Below are positions 1 through 8,658 of a DNA stretch of 64,000 bases, in pieces; positions within the stretch are counted from its first letter, which is position 1, and each line of letters begins with the position of its first letter. The notes beneath the pieces were generated by a model that worked only from the letters and a program-made list of their open reading frames with translations, was not told where the DNA came from and did not search any database. This DNA is from Streptomyces sp. Tue6028 (GTDB lineage Bacteria; Actinomycetota; Actinomycetes; Streptomycetales; Streptomycetaceae): NCBI RefSeq assembly GCF_002300165.1, contig NZ_MLCE01000014.1:124001-188000 (forward strand), in the 5' to 3' direction. Both the position numbers and the translations under genes were made by a program.

Positions 1-393
1 GACATGAAGACGCTCACCAAGGGCCTGGCGAAGGCCGCGGAGCTCTCCGACGACGCGGCGGGCGAGACGCCCGTCAAGGCGGCGACCGCCAACATGAAGG
101 TGTGGAAGTCCCGCCACGCCGATGCCCGCGAGGCCGACAACGGCGGCGACTACCAGGGCGCCCTGGACCTGGTGATCGGCTCCGACAAGGTCAAGCCGAC
201 CGGCGAGTGCTTCGACGGCGTGGACAAGAACCTGGAGAAGGCGCTCGACCACGAGCAGGCCGAGTTCAAGCAGGCGGCGGGCGACGGCCTGGACGCGATG
301 ACCGGTCTGCCGGTCGGCGCGGCGGTCCTCGCGGTGCTGGCCGCTGCGGGCGCCGTGCTCGGTATCGGGCGCAGGCTTTCGGAGTACCGGTGA
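1..393 (+). CDS. C-terminal part of a GlnX-like membrane coiled-coil protein (5' truncated)
   Basis: The reading frame is open from the first base of the window, so the gene starts upstream; an internal ATG at 4 is not taken as the real start. The visible 130 residues are a charged, helical, probably extracytoplasmic segment followed by one C-terminal membrane helix of about 20 residues and a short basic tail. In Mycobacterium and relatives a membrane protein of this kind (GlnX) sits beside glnH and pknG and passes an amino-acid signal from the binding protein to the kinase. The next genes here are a GlnH-type binding protein (14 bp downstream) and PknG, which is the main argument for the name. 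The family call rests on context and topology, not on a conserved motif. Confidence 0.6.
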   Translation, partial: DMKTLTKGLAKAAELSDDAAGETPVKAATANMKVWKSRHADAREADNGGDYQGALDLVIGSDKVKPTGECFDGVDKNLEKALDHEQAEFKQAAGDGLDAMTGLPVGAAVLAVLAAAGAVLGIGRRLSEYR

Positions 394-407
394 GAGGGGG
401 AGCGGCA

Positions 408-1418
408 ATGACGGCACGACGCCTGAGGGCGAGCCTGAAGGGCTGGGGCGGCGTGGGCGCGATGGCCGTCGCCTGCGCGCTCGCCGTGGTCTTCGCCCTG
501 CTGCTGCCCCTGAGCGGCAGCCGTGGGGACGGCAGCACGGGAATCGGCAGCCGGGGCGTGGCCGAGGGCACCCAGGCGAGGGCCGAGGAGTGCACCGACC
601 CGCAGGACCGGAGCCTCGCCCCGTCCGGCGACGAGAGCGGCGACACCATCACCGCCATCAAGAAGCGCGGCTATCTGTCGGTGGGCGTCGACCAGAACAG
701 CTACCGCTGGGGCTACCGCAACCCGAACCACGGCGGCAGCGACCTGGAGGGCTTCGACATCGACCTCGCGCGCCGCATCGCGCGCGAGATCCTCGGTGAC
801 GAGAAGGCGATCCGGTTCCACGCCATCCCCACCAACCAGCGCATCCCGGCGATCCAGAGCGGCCAGGTCGACATGGTGGTCCGCACCATGACGATCAACT
901 GCGAGCGCCTGGACCAGGTCGCCTTCTCCGCCCCCTACTTCAAGACCGGCCAGCAGGTCCTCGCCCCGCGGACCTCCCCCATCAAGGGGTACGGCAAGAC
1001 GCTGGCGCACCAGCGGATCTGCACGGCCGCGGGCTCCACGGCCTACGACAAGCTGGACGCGGACAAGAAGGCGGGCGAGCTCGTCTCCTCCGCCGACATC
1101 TCCACCACGGTCCCCAACCAGCTCGACTGCCTGGTGCGGCTCCAACTGGGCGAGGTCGACGCCGTGGTGACCGACGGCGCGCTCGCCGCGAGCCAGGCCG
1201 CGCAGGACCCGACGGTCGTGCTGAAGGGCGACACGTTCACGACGGAGTACTACGGCGTGGCGATGAAACTGGGCGCGGACGATCTGGTACGCCGGGTCAA
1301 CCAGGTCCTCGTGGACTACCGCAAGAGCGGCTGGCGCGCCTCGTACGACAAGTGGCTGTCCGCCACCCTGGGCGAGGACTCGCTGTCGGCGGACCCGCCC
1401 GCGGCGAAGTACAAGTAA
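408..1418 (+). CDS. glnH: GlnH-type solute-binding protein (amino-acid ligand sensor)
   Basis: This 336-residue protein has an N-terminal hydrophobic segment (about residues 15-36) followed by a family 3 extracellular solute-binding domain: an early strand with YLSVGVDQ, a GFDIDLARRIA helix, the S-A-P-Y-F stretch and a late EYYGVAMK strand are typical of polar amino-acid binding proteins. There is no lipobox cysteine, so it is either membrane-anchored by its uncleaved segment or secreted. No ABC permease or ATPase is next to it, which suggests sensing rather than uptake; in mycobacteria GlnH reports aspartate/glutamate to PknG through GlnX. Start ATG at 408 has the purine-rich AGGGGGAG upstream. 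The cysteines near the ligand lobes could form disulphides. Confidence 0.82.
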   Translation: MTARRLRASLKGWGGVGAMAVACALAVVFALLLPLSGSRGDGSTGIGSRGVAEGTQARAEECTDPQDRSLAPSGDESGDTITAIKKRGYLSVGVDQNSYRWGYRNPNHGGSDLEGFDIDLARRIAREILGDEKAIRFHAIPTNQRIPAIQSGQVDMVVRTMTINCERLDQVAFSAPYFKTGQQVLAPRTSPIKGYGKTLAHQRICTAAGSTAYDKLDADKKAGELVSSADISTTVPNQLDCLVRLQLGEVDAVVTDGALAASQAAQDPTVVLKGDTFTTEYYGVAMKLGADDLVRRVNQVLVDYRKSGWRASYDKWLSATLGEDSLSADPPAAKYK

Positions 1419-1504
1419 CCGACCTGATACGACTGGAGAGTTACCCGGCGCGGACCACCGGCAACGGCGGGCGCACGGGGACGACGGAGAGCGAGAGGTG
1501 ATCG

Positions 1505-2845
1505 ATGGGCGTCACGGGACCCCCCGGGCCGGTGATGGACCGGGACGAGGTGGACCGTGCGCTGGCGCGGCTCGGCGCGGAGCACGAGGCCATCGAGACC
1601 TCGCTCCTCGCCCTGCAGGACCACGCGGGCCGCAGGCTCCTGGAGGGCGCCGAGCTCACCGGCACCACCAAGGAGCGCTGGACGGCCGCGGACGCGTCGA
1701 TCACCCTGCTGTGGGCCTACTTCGACGCGTACACGGACGCGCTGCGCTCCGCGCGCGACATCCGCTCCCGCAGACGCTGGTCCAGCCGTGACGACCTGGT
1801 CGAACTCACCGAACTGCTGCGCGGCGAGAGCGTCACCGTCGCGGGCAGCGCGACCGCCACGGCGAACGCCCCGACGCTCTCCGCCGGCAAGCTCAGCGAA
1901 CAGTTCTCGCTGGCCGCCCTCGTGGAGCGGATGAACGAGCTGTACGCGTCCTCCCTCGACATGGTCGTCGCCGCGGACGCCGTCTGGTCCGCGCTGCCCG
2001 CCCGCATCGATTTACTGGCCGCGGAGCTCCAGCGCACCCGTCAGCTCGCGCACTCCGTCGGCGTACGCCCGGGCGAGCACCCGGCGGGCGACGACCTGGA
2101 GCGGATCACCCGCACGCTCACCGCGCTGCGCGAGCGGGTGGTGTCCGACCCGCTGGCCTTCTGGACCCCGGCGCAGGGCAGTTCGGCCCCCGGCGGCGGC
2201 CGTCCGGACACGACGACGTACGACCGCGAGGCGCGTGCCCTGGAGGACGTGCGCCGGGAGATCGACGCGGTGCTCACCGTCCGCCAGGACGCGGAGGCAC
2301 GGCTCGTGAAGCTGCGGGACATACTCAGCCGCGCGGACCGCACGCTCGCCGAGGCGCGCAGCGCCCGCGGTGAGGTCCTCGCGAAGATCGCCGCGTCCGA
2401 GGTCCCGGTGGTCAGCGGTCCGCCGACCGCGCTCCAGGAGCAGCTGGCGACGGCAGCGGAGTACCGCAGACACGCGCAGTGGCACCGGCTCTCCCCGCTG
2501 CTCGAATCGCTGGAGGAGCGCGCCGAGGACGAACTCCTGCGTGCCCGCGAGTCGTTGACCGCGGTCACCGCGCCGCTGGCGGTCCGCGCGGAGCTGCGCG
2601 GCCGCCTCGACGCGTACAAGGCGAAGGTGGCACGACACGGCCTCGCCGAGGACCCGTTCCTCGTCGAGCGGTACGACGCGGCGCGCCGCATGCTGTGGAG
2701 CGCGCCCTGCGATCTGCGGGTCGCCGGGGAGGCGGTGCTGCGCTACCAGCGCGCCGCGGCCGACCTGTTGAGTCCGCGCGTGCCTGAGCAGGGCGGTGGG
2801 CCCGTCGACCGGATCGACGGGGCGGACCGGAGGGGGGAATCGTGA
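1505..2845 (+). CDS. Cytoplasmic coiled-coil protein of the kinase cluster, with a TTA codon
   Basis: A 446-residue soluble protein with no signal peptide. Long helical stretches rich in Glu, Arg, Ala and Leu (roughly residues 8-50, 110-180, 230-320 and 330-400) predict coiled coils. No enzyme motif is visible and I do not recognise a named family. It lies between the binding protein and PknG and its stop overlaps the PknG start by 4 bp (GTGA), so it is translationally coupled and probably a scaffold or substrate of the kinase. Codon 170 (2012-2014) is TTA, the only in-frame TTA I found in the window; in Streptomyces TTA needs the bldA tRNA, so translation of this gene may be delayed until differentiation. 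Start ATG 1505 follows GAGAGGTG. Confidence 0.72.
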   Translation: MGVTGPPGPVMDRDEVDRALARLGAEHEAIETSLLALQDHAGRRLLEGAELTGTTKERWTAADASITLLWAYFDAYTDALRSARDIRSRRRWSSRDDLVELTELLRGESVTVAGSATATANAPTLSAGKLSEQFSLAALVERMNELYASSLDMVVAADAVWSALPARIDLLAAELQRTRQLAHSVGVRPGEHPAGDDLERITRTLTALRERVVSDPLAFWTPAQGSSAPGGGRPDTTTYDREARALEDVRREIDAVLTVRQDAEARLVKLRDILSRADRTLAEARSARGEVLAKIAASEVPVVSGPPTALQEQLATAAEYRRHAQWHRLSPLLESLEERAEDELLRARESLTAVTAPLAVRAELRGRLDAYKAKVARHGLAEDPFLVERYDAARRMLWSAPCDLRVAGEAVLRYQRAAADLLSPRVPEQGGGPVDRIDGADRRGES

Positions 2846-5391
2846 GTCAGCAGGCTCCGGGTGGGCAGCAGAAGTGCCAGCGGCCCGGTTGCTCGGGTTC
2901 GTACGAGGACGTGGGCGGCGGAGAGCTGTACTGCGACACGTGCGGCCTGGCGCCGGTGGTGTCGGCGACCGGCATGGTGGGCTCGCCCCCGACCGGGATC
3001 ACCGCGGGCGGGAAGGGCTCGCGCGGCTCCGGCCGGGGATCCAGCAGCAGTTCACGGGCGAGCTCGCGCAGTTCGTCACGTTCCTCGCAGTCGCGCCGCT
3101 CGGTCTCCGGACGCCTGTCGCGCTCGCTGTCGGGCCGGACGACGGGCCGTTCGGTGTCGGTCCGCAGCTCCGGTTCGACCGCCGGTGCCTCCGGGCGCGG
3201 CCGGCTCGGGGCGGGTCTCGTCGAGGTGCCGGACGTGCCGCGGCCCGACCCGCGCGCGATGGTCCAGGAGAACCCCGAGGTCCCCGAGCGCAAGCGGTTC
3301 TGCTCGCGCTCCGACTGCGGGGCCCCGGTGGGTCGCGCCCGCGGCGAACGGCCGGGACGCACCGAGGGCTTCTGCACCAAGTGCGGCCACCCGTACTCGT
3401 TCGTGCCCAAGCTGCACACGGGCGACATCGTGCACGGCCAGTACGAGGTGGTGGGCTGTCTCGCGCACGGCGGGCTGGGCTGGGTCTACCTCGCCGTCGA
3501 CCGCGCCGTCTCCGACCGCTGGGTGGTCCTCAAGGGCCTGCTCGACACCGGCGACCAGGACGCGATGGCCGCCGCGATCTCCGAGCGGCGCTTCCTCGCC
3601 GAGATCGAGCACGCCAACATCGTGCGGATCTACAACTTCGTCGAGCACCTCGACCAGCGGACGGGTTCGCTGGACGGGTACATCGTCATGGAGTACGTCG
3701 GCGGAAAGTCGCTGAAGGAGATCGCCAACGGCCGTCGCACGGCGGACGGCAAGCGGGACCCGCTGCCCGTGGAGCAGGCCTGCGCGTACGGCATCGAGGC
3801 CCTGGAGGCCCTCGGCCACCTGCACAGCCGCAACCTCCTGTACTGCGACTTCAAGGTCGACAACGCGATCCAGACCGAGGACCAGCTGAAGCTGATCGAC
3901 ATGGGCGCGGTGCGCAGGATGGACGACGACGAGTCGGCCATCTACGGCACGGTCGGCTATCAGGCGCCGGAGGTCGCGGAGCTCGGGCCGTCGGTGGCGA
4001 GCGACCTCTACACGGTCGCCCGCACCCTCGCGGTGCTCACCTTCGACTTCCAGGGCTACACGAACGTCTTCGTCGACTCCCTGCCGGACCCGGACAACAT
4101 CGAGGTCTTCCGCCAGTACGAGTCGTTCTACCGGCTCCTCGTCCGGGCCACCGATCCCGACCCGGCCCGCAGGTTCGCGTCCGCGCAGGAGATGTCCGAG
4201 CAGCTGACCGGTGTCCTGCGCGAGGTCGTCTCCCTCCAGACGGGCCGGGCGCGGCCGGCGCTGTCGACGCTGTTCGGCCCCGAAGTGAAGGTCACGGACA
4301 CCGAGTTGTTCGGGAAGCTGGACGGCCAGGTGTCGCGCCTGGGCGCGCGGGCCCTGCCCGTACGCGGGAAGAAGGGCGCGGCCCCGCGGCCGGACGGGGC
4401 GATCGCGGCTCGGGCGCTGCCCCCGACGACTGCGCCGAGCGCGCTCGTCAAGCCCGTCCAGGCGGGCGGCACGGCGCTCGCGCTGCCCGTCCCGCTGGTG
4501 GACCCGGGCGACCCCAACGCGGGTTTCCTCGCGGGTCTCATGGCGTCCGCCCCGGCGGAGCTGATCACCGCGCTCCAGGCGGCGCCGGCCGGATCGCCCG
4601 AGCTCAGGCTGCGCGAGCTGCGGGCCCGCCTCGAAATGGGCGAGCTGACCAGCGCGGGCAAGGCCCTGGACACCCTGGAGGCCGACCATCCCGACGACTG
4701 GCGGGTGGTCTGGTACCGCGGTGTCGCGGCGCTGGCCACCGGGGAGTTCGAGATCGCGGCGCTGTCCTTCGACGCGGTCTACGACGCCTTCCCCGGCGAG
4801 CCCGCGCCCAAGCTGGCGCTCGGCCTGTGCGCGGAGGTGCTCGGACAGCTGGACAACGCCGCCGAGTACTACCGGCTGGTGTGGACGACCGATCCCAGCT
4901 ATGTGAGTTCGGCGTTCGGGCTGGCCCGCGTGCAGCTCGCCGCGGGCGACCGCCGCGCCGCCGTGGCCACCCTGGAGTCCGTGCCGGAGGCGTCCATCCA
5001 CTACACCGCCGCGCGGGTCGCGGCCGTCCGCGCACGGCTGCGCCAGCGGCTGGCCGAGGAGGCGGCGGCAGCGGCGTTCCTGGACGATCTGACCGCGGCG
5101 GCGGGCCAGGTCGAGGCGCTCGACGGGTACGGTCTGGACGCGGTCCGACGCGAGCAGTTGTCGACGGAAGTCCTTGGCTGTGCGCTGGACTGGGTACTCT
5201 CCGGTAGCCAGGGTTCCGCTCCGGCTCCCGGAGGCGGACGTGTGCTGCTCGGCAGCGCGCTGGACGAGCGCGGTCTCCGCTTCGGACTGGAGCGTTCGTA
5301 CCGCACGCTGGCCCGGCTCGCGCAGGGCGGCGAGGAGAGGATCGACCTGGTGGAACGTGCGAATCGTTACCGCCCCCGGACGTGGGTGTGA
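2842..5391 (+). CDS. pknG: PknG-type serine/threonine protein kinase with zinc ribbons and TPR domain
   Basis: An 849-residue PknG homologue starting with GTG inside the previous stop. Order of parts: a four-Cys zinc ribbon at about residues 12-35, a Ser/Arg/Gly-rich linker, a second Cys4 rubredoxin-like ribbon at about 152-190, the kinase domain at about 195-460, then a TPR-rich C-terminal half. The glycine loop is GCLAHGGLG, the ATP lysine is in VVLKG (about 229), the catalytic loop is YCDFKVDN in place of HRD..N, and the metal loop is IDMGAV in place of DFG; these substitutions are normal for PknG. In Mycobacterium PknG phosphorylates the FHA protein GarA to set 2-oxoglutarate metabolism; here an FHA protein is encoded four genes on. 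Redox control through the ribbons is likely from family knowledge. Confidence 0.93.
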   Translation: MSQQAPGGQQKCQRPGCSGSYEDVGGGELYCDTCGLAPVVSATGMVGSPPTGITAGGKGSRGSGRGSSSSSRASSRSSSRSSQSRRSVSGRLSRSLSGRTTGRSVSVRSSGSTAGASGRGRLGAGLVEVPDVPRPDPRAMVQENPEVPERKRFCSRSDCGAPVGRARGERPGRTEGFCTKCGHPYSFVPKLHTGDIVHGQYEVVGCLAHGGLGWVYLAVDRAVSDRWVVLKGLLDTGDQDAMAAAISERRFLAEIEHANIVRIYNFVEHLDQRTGSLDGYIVMEYVGGKSLKEIANGRRTADGKRDPLPVEQACAYGIEALEALGHLHSRNLLYCDFKVDNAIQTEDQLKLIDMGAVRRMDDDESAIYGTVGYQAPEVAELGPSVASDLYTVARTLAVLTFDFQGYTNVFVDSLPDPDNIEVFRQYESFYRLLVRATDPDPARRFASAQEMSEQLTGVLREVVSLQTGRARPALSTLFGPEVKVTDTELFGKLDGQVSRLGARALPVRGKKGAAPRPDGAIAARALPPTTAPSALVKPVQAGGTALALPVPLVDPGDPNAGFLAGLMASAPAELITALQAAPAGSPELRLRELRARLEMGELTSAGKALDTLEADHPDDWRVVWYRGVAALATGEFEIAALSFDAVYDAFPGEPAPKLALGLCAEVLGQLDNAAEYYRLVWTTDPSYVSSAFGLARVQLAAGDRRAAVATLESVPEASIHYTAARVAAVRARLRQRLAEEAAAAAFLDDLTAAAGQVEALDGYGLDAVRREQLSTEVLGCALDWVLSGSQGSAPAPGGGRVLLGSALDERGLRFGLERSYRTLARLAQGGEERIDLVERANRYRPRTWV

Positions 5392-5394
5392 TTG

Positions 5395-7050
5395 ATGTCC
5401 CAGATGCCCCAGCCGACGGCCCTTTCGCGGTGCCCCGTGTGCGAGGAGCCGCTGGAGGCGGGTGACCGTTTCTGCGGTGCGTGCGGCTACGACCTGTCGG
5501 CCGTGCCCGCACCGCCGCAGGACAGCCCGGACGACGCGACGATCACGATGAACGGCACGTCGGCGCGGCCTCCGGCCGCCGCCGCGTCCGTGGAGTGGCC
5601 CGTCGCCCCCGAGGTCGACAGCTCCGACATGCCAGCGCCGATGCACCGGGCCGCCGACATCCGCGGCACGGATTCGGGCGGCTCCGAGCTCCCGCACCCG
5701 GACCTGGAGTCCGCGGGTGCGCACGAGCCCGGTCCGGCGCGGCCCGGGGCCGCCCCGGTCTCCGGTGGGCGGCCGCCCGCCCCGCAGTCTCCTCCGGCGT
5801 CCCCCACCCCTCAGGGCACCGGCGCTCCGGCGCCGGGGGCGCAGTCGCCCGGCGGCCAGGTGCCGGGCGGACAACTCCCCGGCACGCAGGCACCCGTCGG
5901 ACAGGTGTCCGGCGGACTCCCCGACGCCCAGCCGCCCGCCACGGCGGCGGGCGCGCCGTCTCCGGCCGGCCGTCCGTCCGGCGGGCAGCCGCCCGGCGCG
6001 GAACCGTCCGGGGTGCGCTTCGACCGGCCCTCCGAGCCGGACGAGTACCCCCTGGCTCCCCCGGCCGCCGAGGCCCCCGCGGCCGGCGCCCCCGCGGATC
6101 CCCGCACCGCCGATCTGGCGAGCCCGTCCGCGGGTACCAAGCTGTGCGTCGCCTGCCGTTCGGGCCGCGTCGACGACGACGGCTACTGCGAGAACTGCGG
6201 CCACGCGCAGCCCCGGGAGCGCGACCACATGGAGCAGGAACTCGGCGCGGTCGCGGCGGTCAGCGACCGCGGTCTGCGCCACCACCGCAACGAGGACGCG
6301 TTCGCGATCTCGTCCACCGCGCTGCCCGACGGGTCGCCCGCGGTCCTCGCCATCGTGTGCGACGGCGTCTCCTCGGCGACCCGTCCGGACGAGGCCTCGT
6401 TCGCCGCGTCGAACGCGGCGAACGAGGCGCTCCTGGCGGCCCTGCCGCGGGGCACGCATCCGCAGCAGGCGATGCACGACGCGATCGTCGCCGCCGCGGA
6501 CTCCGTCAACGCGCTGGCCGACCCGTCCACCGCCCAGGGCGAGCACGCGCCCCACGTCAACGCGCCCGCGTGCACCCTCGTCGGCGCGGTCGTCACGACC
6601 GCCCTGCTGGTCGTCGGCTGGGTCGGCGACAGCCGCGCCTACTGGGTGCCCGTCGACCGTTCCTCGCCGCCGGCCCGGCTCACCGAGGACGACTCGTGGG
6701 CCGCCCAGATGGTCGCGGCGGGCCTGATGAACGAGGCGGAGGCGTACGCCGACGAGCGCGCCCACGCCATCACGGGCTGGCTCGGCGCGGACGCCTACGA
6801 ACTGGAGCCGCACACCGCTTCCTTCAAGCCGGACCGGCCGGGTGTAGTGGTGGTGTGCACCGACGGTCTGTGGAACTACGCGGAGGCGGCCGAGGACATG
6901 GCCGAGGTCGTACCCCTCGACGCCGCCGAACGGCCGCTGCACAGCGCACAGGTGCTGGTCGGTCACGCCCTGGACGGCGGGGGCCACGACAACGTAACAG
7001 TGGCCGTCCTGCCGTTCCCCGCCCCACCACAGGGGGCAGGATCGGCCTGA
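5395..7050 (+). CDS. PP2C-family protein phosphatase with two zinc ribbons
   Basis: A 551-residue protein starting 3 bp after the pknG stop (ATG 5395; TTG 5392 is an alternative). The N-terminus holds a zinc ribbon (CPVCEEP...CGACGY, residues 9-33), then about 200 residues of Pro/Gly/Gln-rich linker, a second ribbon (CVACRSG...CENCGH, about 251-273) and a PP2C domain to the end. PP2C metal and active-site motifs are all there: RNEDA, CDGVSS, GWVGDSRAY, CTDGLW and HDNVTV. It should remove phosphate from Ser/Thr targets of the neighbouring kinase, giving a reversible switch. The two ribbons repeat the arrangement of the kinase and of the FHA protein, suggesting a shared docking or redox module. 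Confidence 0.9.
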   Translation: MSQMPQPTALSRCPVCEEPLEAGDRFCGACGYDLSAVPAPPQDSPDDATITMNGTSARPPAAAASVEWPVAPEVDSSDMPAPMHRAADIRGTDSGGSELPHPDLESAGAHEPGPARPGAAPVSGGRPPAPQSPPASPTPQGTGAPAPGAQSPGGQVPGGQLPGTQAPVGQVSGGLPDAQPPATAAGAPSPAGRPSGGQPPGAEPSGVRFDRPSEPDEYPLAPPAAEAPAAGAPADPRTADLASPSAGTKLCVACRSGRVDDDGYCENCGHAQPRERDHMEQELGAVAAVSDRGLRHHRNEDAFAISSTALPDGSPAVLAIVCDGVSSATRPDEASFAASNAANEALLAALPRGTHPQQAMHDAIVAAADSVNALADPSTAQGEHAPHVNAPACTLVGAVVTTALLVVGWVGDSRAYWVPVDRSSPPARLTEDDSWAAQMVAAGLMNEAEAYADERAHAITGWLGADAYELEPHTASFKPDRPGVVVVCTDGLWNYAEAAEDMAEVVPLDAAERPLHSAQVLVGHALDGGGHDNVTVAVLPFPAPPQGAGSA

Positions 7051-7083
7051 GGCCGCGAAACCCGGATCAGCCGGGCCACGGAA

Positions 7084-7119
7084 CCACCGGCCCGCGGACC
7101 GCAGGTCCGCGGGTGGTGG
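7084..7119 (+). terminator. GC-rich hairpin after the phosphatase gene
   Basis: The arms CCCGCGGACC and GGTCCGCGGG form a 10-bp stem with a GCA loop, extended by CCACC/GGTGG across a small internal bulge. There is no U tract, which is usual for Streptomyces terminators. It lies 33 bp after the PP2C stop and before the vWA gene, so it may reduce but need not end read-through into the rest of the cluster. Confidence 0.6.
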
Positions 7120-7239
7120 CACCGCGGGTCCCGGCACCGCGGACCGCGCACAGGGCGACGGCCTCGGACCGGAGGGGACCGGTCCGCATACAGTCATGAC
7201 CTCCGCCAGCACCGGAGGCCCGAGGGGGACAGAGAAGGC

Positions 7240-8586
7240 ATGGCCAATTTCTCGAAGTCGAACGTGCCGCAGTTCTCGGTGGACGTGTACCAGAACGAGT
7301 ACCTGCCCGAGAGCGGTCGTGAGGTCAACGCGATCGTCACCGTGAGCGCGACCGGCGGCGGCACCATCGGAAGCGCCGTGGCGGCACCGCACCTCTACTC
7401 GCCCGGACAGGGACCGGACGCGGCCGTGGCGATCATGGTCGACTGTTCGGGGTCGATGGACTACCCGCCGACCAAGATGCGCAACGCCCGCGACGCGACG
7501 GCCGCCGCGATCGACACGCTGCGCGACGGCGTGCACTTCGCGGTGATCGGCGGCACGCACGTCGCCAAGGAGGTCTATCCCGGCGGCGGACGGCTCGCCG
7601 TCGCCGACGCGGCCACCCGCGACCAGGCGAAGCAGGCCCTGCGCCGGCTGAGCGCGGGCGGCGGCACGGCCATCGGCACCTGGCTGCGCCTGGCCGACCG
7701 GCTGCTGTCCTCCGCGGAGGTCTCCATCCGGCACGGCATCCTGCTCACCGACGGCCGCAACGAACACGAGTCGCCCGAGGACCTGAAGGCCGCGCTGGAC
7801 TCCTGCGCCGGACGGTTCACGTGTGACGCGCGTGGAGTGGGCACCGACTGGGAGGTCAAGGAGGTCACCGGGATCGCCTCCGCGCTCCTCGGCACCGCCG
7901 ACATCGTGGCCGACCCCGCCGCCCTGTCCGCCGACTTCACGCAGATGATGGAGACGGCCATGGGCAAGGAGGTCGCGGACGTCGCGCTGCGCCTGTGGAC
8001 GCCGGTCGGGACGCAGATCAAGTTCGTCAAGCAAGTGGCGCCCACGGTCGAGGAACTGACGGAGCGCCGGAGCGAGGCCGGGCCGCGTGCCGGGGACTAT
8101 CCGACGGGCTCCTGGGGCGACGAGTCGCGCGACTACCACGTGTGCGTGGAGGTCCCGGCGGCCGGGATCGGCCAGGAGATGCTGGCGGCCCGTGTGTCGT
8201 TGGTCATCCCGCAGGGCGACGGGAGCGTGCAGAACCTCGGCGCGCAGGGTCTCGTCCGGGCGGTGTGGACGGACGACATGGCCGCCTCGACGTCGATCAA
8301 CCCGCAGGTGGCGCACTACACAGGACAGGCCGAACTGGCTCAAGTCATCCAACAAGGCCTGGATGCCCGCAAAGCGGGCGATGTGGACGGCGCAACGGCC
8401 AAGCTGGGACGTGCCGTTCAGCTCGCCAGCGCCTCCGGCAACGCCGATACTGCGAAACTGCTTGCGAAGGTGGTGGACGTGGTCGACGCCGCGGCAGGTA
8501 CTGTGCGATTGAAGGCAAAGGTCGAAGAGGCCGACGAGATGACTCTCGAGACACGGTCCACAAAGACTGTTCGTGTAAAGAAGTAG
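7240..8586 (+). CDS. vWA domain protein (TerY/TerF-like) of the kinase cluster
   Basis: A 448-residue cytoplasmic protein. A short beta-rich N-terminus (residues 1-60) precedes a von Willebrand A domain with an intact metal-binding site: DCSGSMD at about residue 67, a conserved Thr in GGGTAIG and the LTDGRN strand. The C-terminal 150 residues contain a beta-sandwich-like region and a helical stretch. vWA proteins of this kind accompany kinase and PP2C pairs in the TerY-P triads described for tellurite/stress loci and normally act as metal-dependent scaffolds. Here it follows a PknG kinase and a PP2C phosphatase and precedes an FHA reader. Codon use near the end (8330-8590) is somewhat less GC-rich than the rest. 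ATG 7240 follows AGAGAAGG. Confidence 0.85.
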   Translation: MANFSKSNVPQFSVDVYQNEYLPESGREVNAIVTVSATGGGTIGSAVAAPHLYSPGQGPDAAVAIMVDCSGSMDYPPTKMRNARDATAAAIDTLRDGVHFAVIGGTHVAKEVYPGGGRLAVADAATRDQAKQALRRLSAGGGTAIGTWLRLADRLLSSAEVSIRHGILLTDGRNEHESPEDLKAALDSCAGRFTCDARGVGTDWEVKEVTGIASALLGTADIVADPAALSADFTQMMETAMGKEVADVALRLWTPVGTQIKFVKQVAPTVEELTERRSEAGPRAGDYPTGSWGDESRDYHVCVEVPAAGIGQEMLAARVSLVIPQGDGSVQNLGAQGLVRAVWTDDMAASTSINPQVAHYTGQAELAQVIQQGLDARKAGDVDGATAKLGRAVQLASASGNADTAKLLAKVVDVVDAAAGTVRLKAKVEEADEMTLETRSTKTVRVKK

Positions 8587-8658
8587 CGAGCCCGGTTCCC
8601 GAGGGGAGCCGGAGAAACCCGGCCCCGAGGGCCGGAAAGGAAAGGGGGAAGCGCCGAC

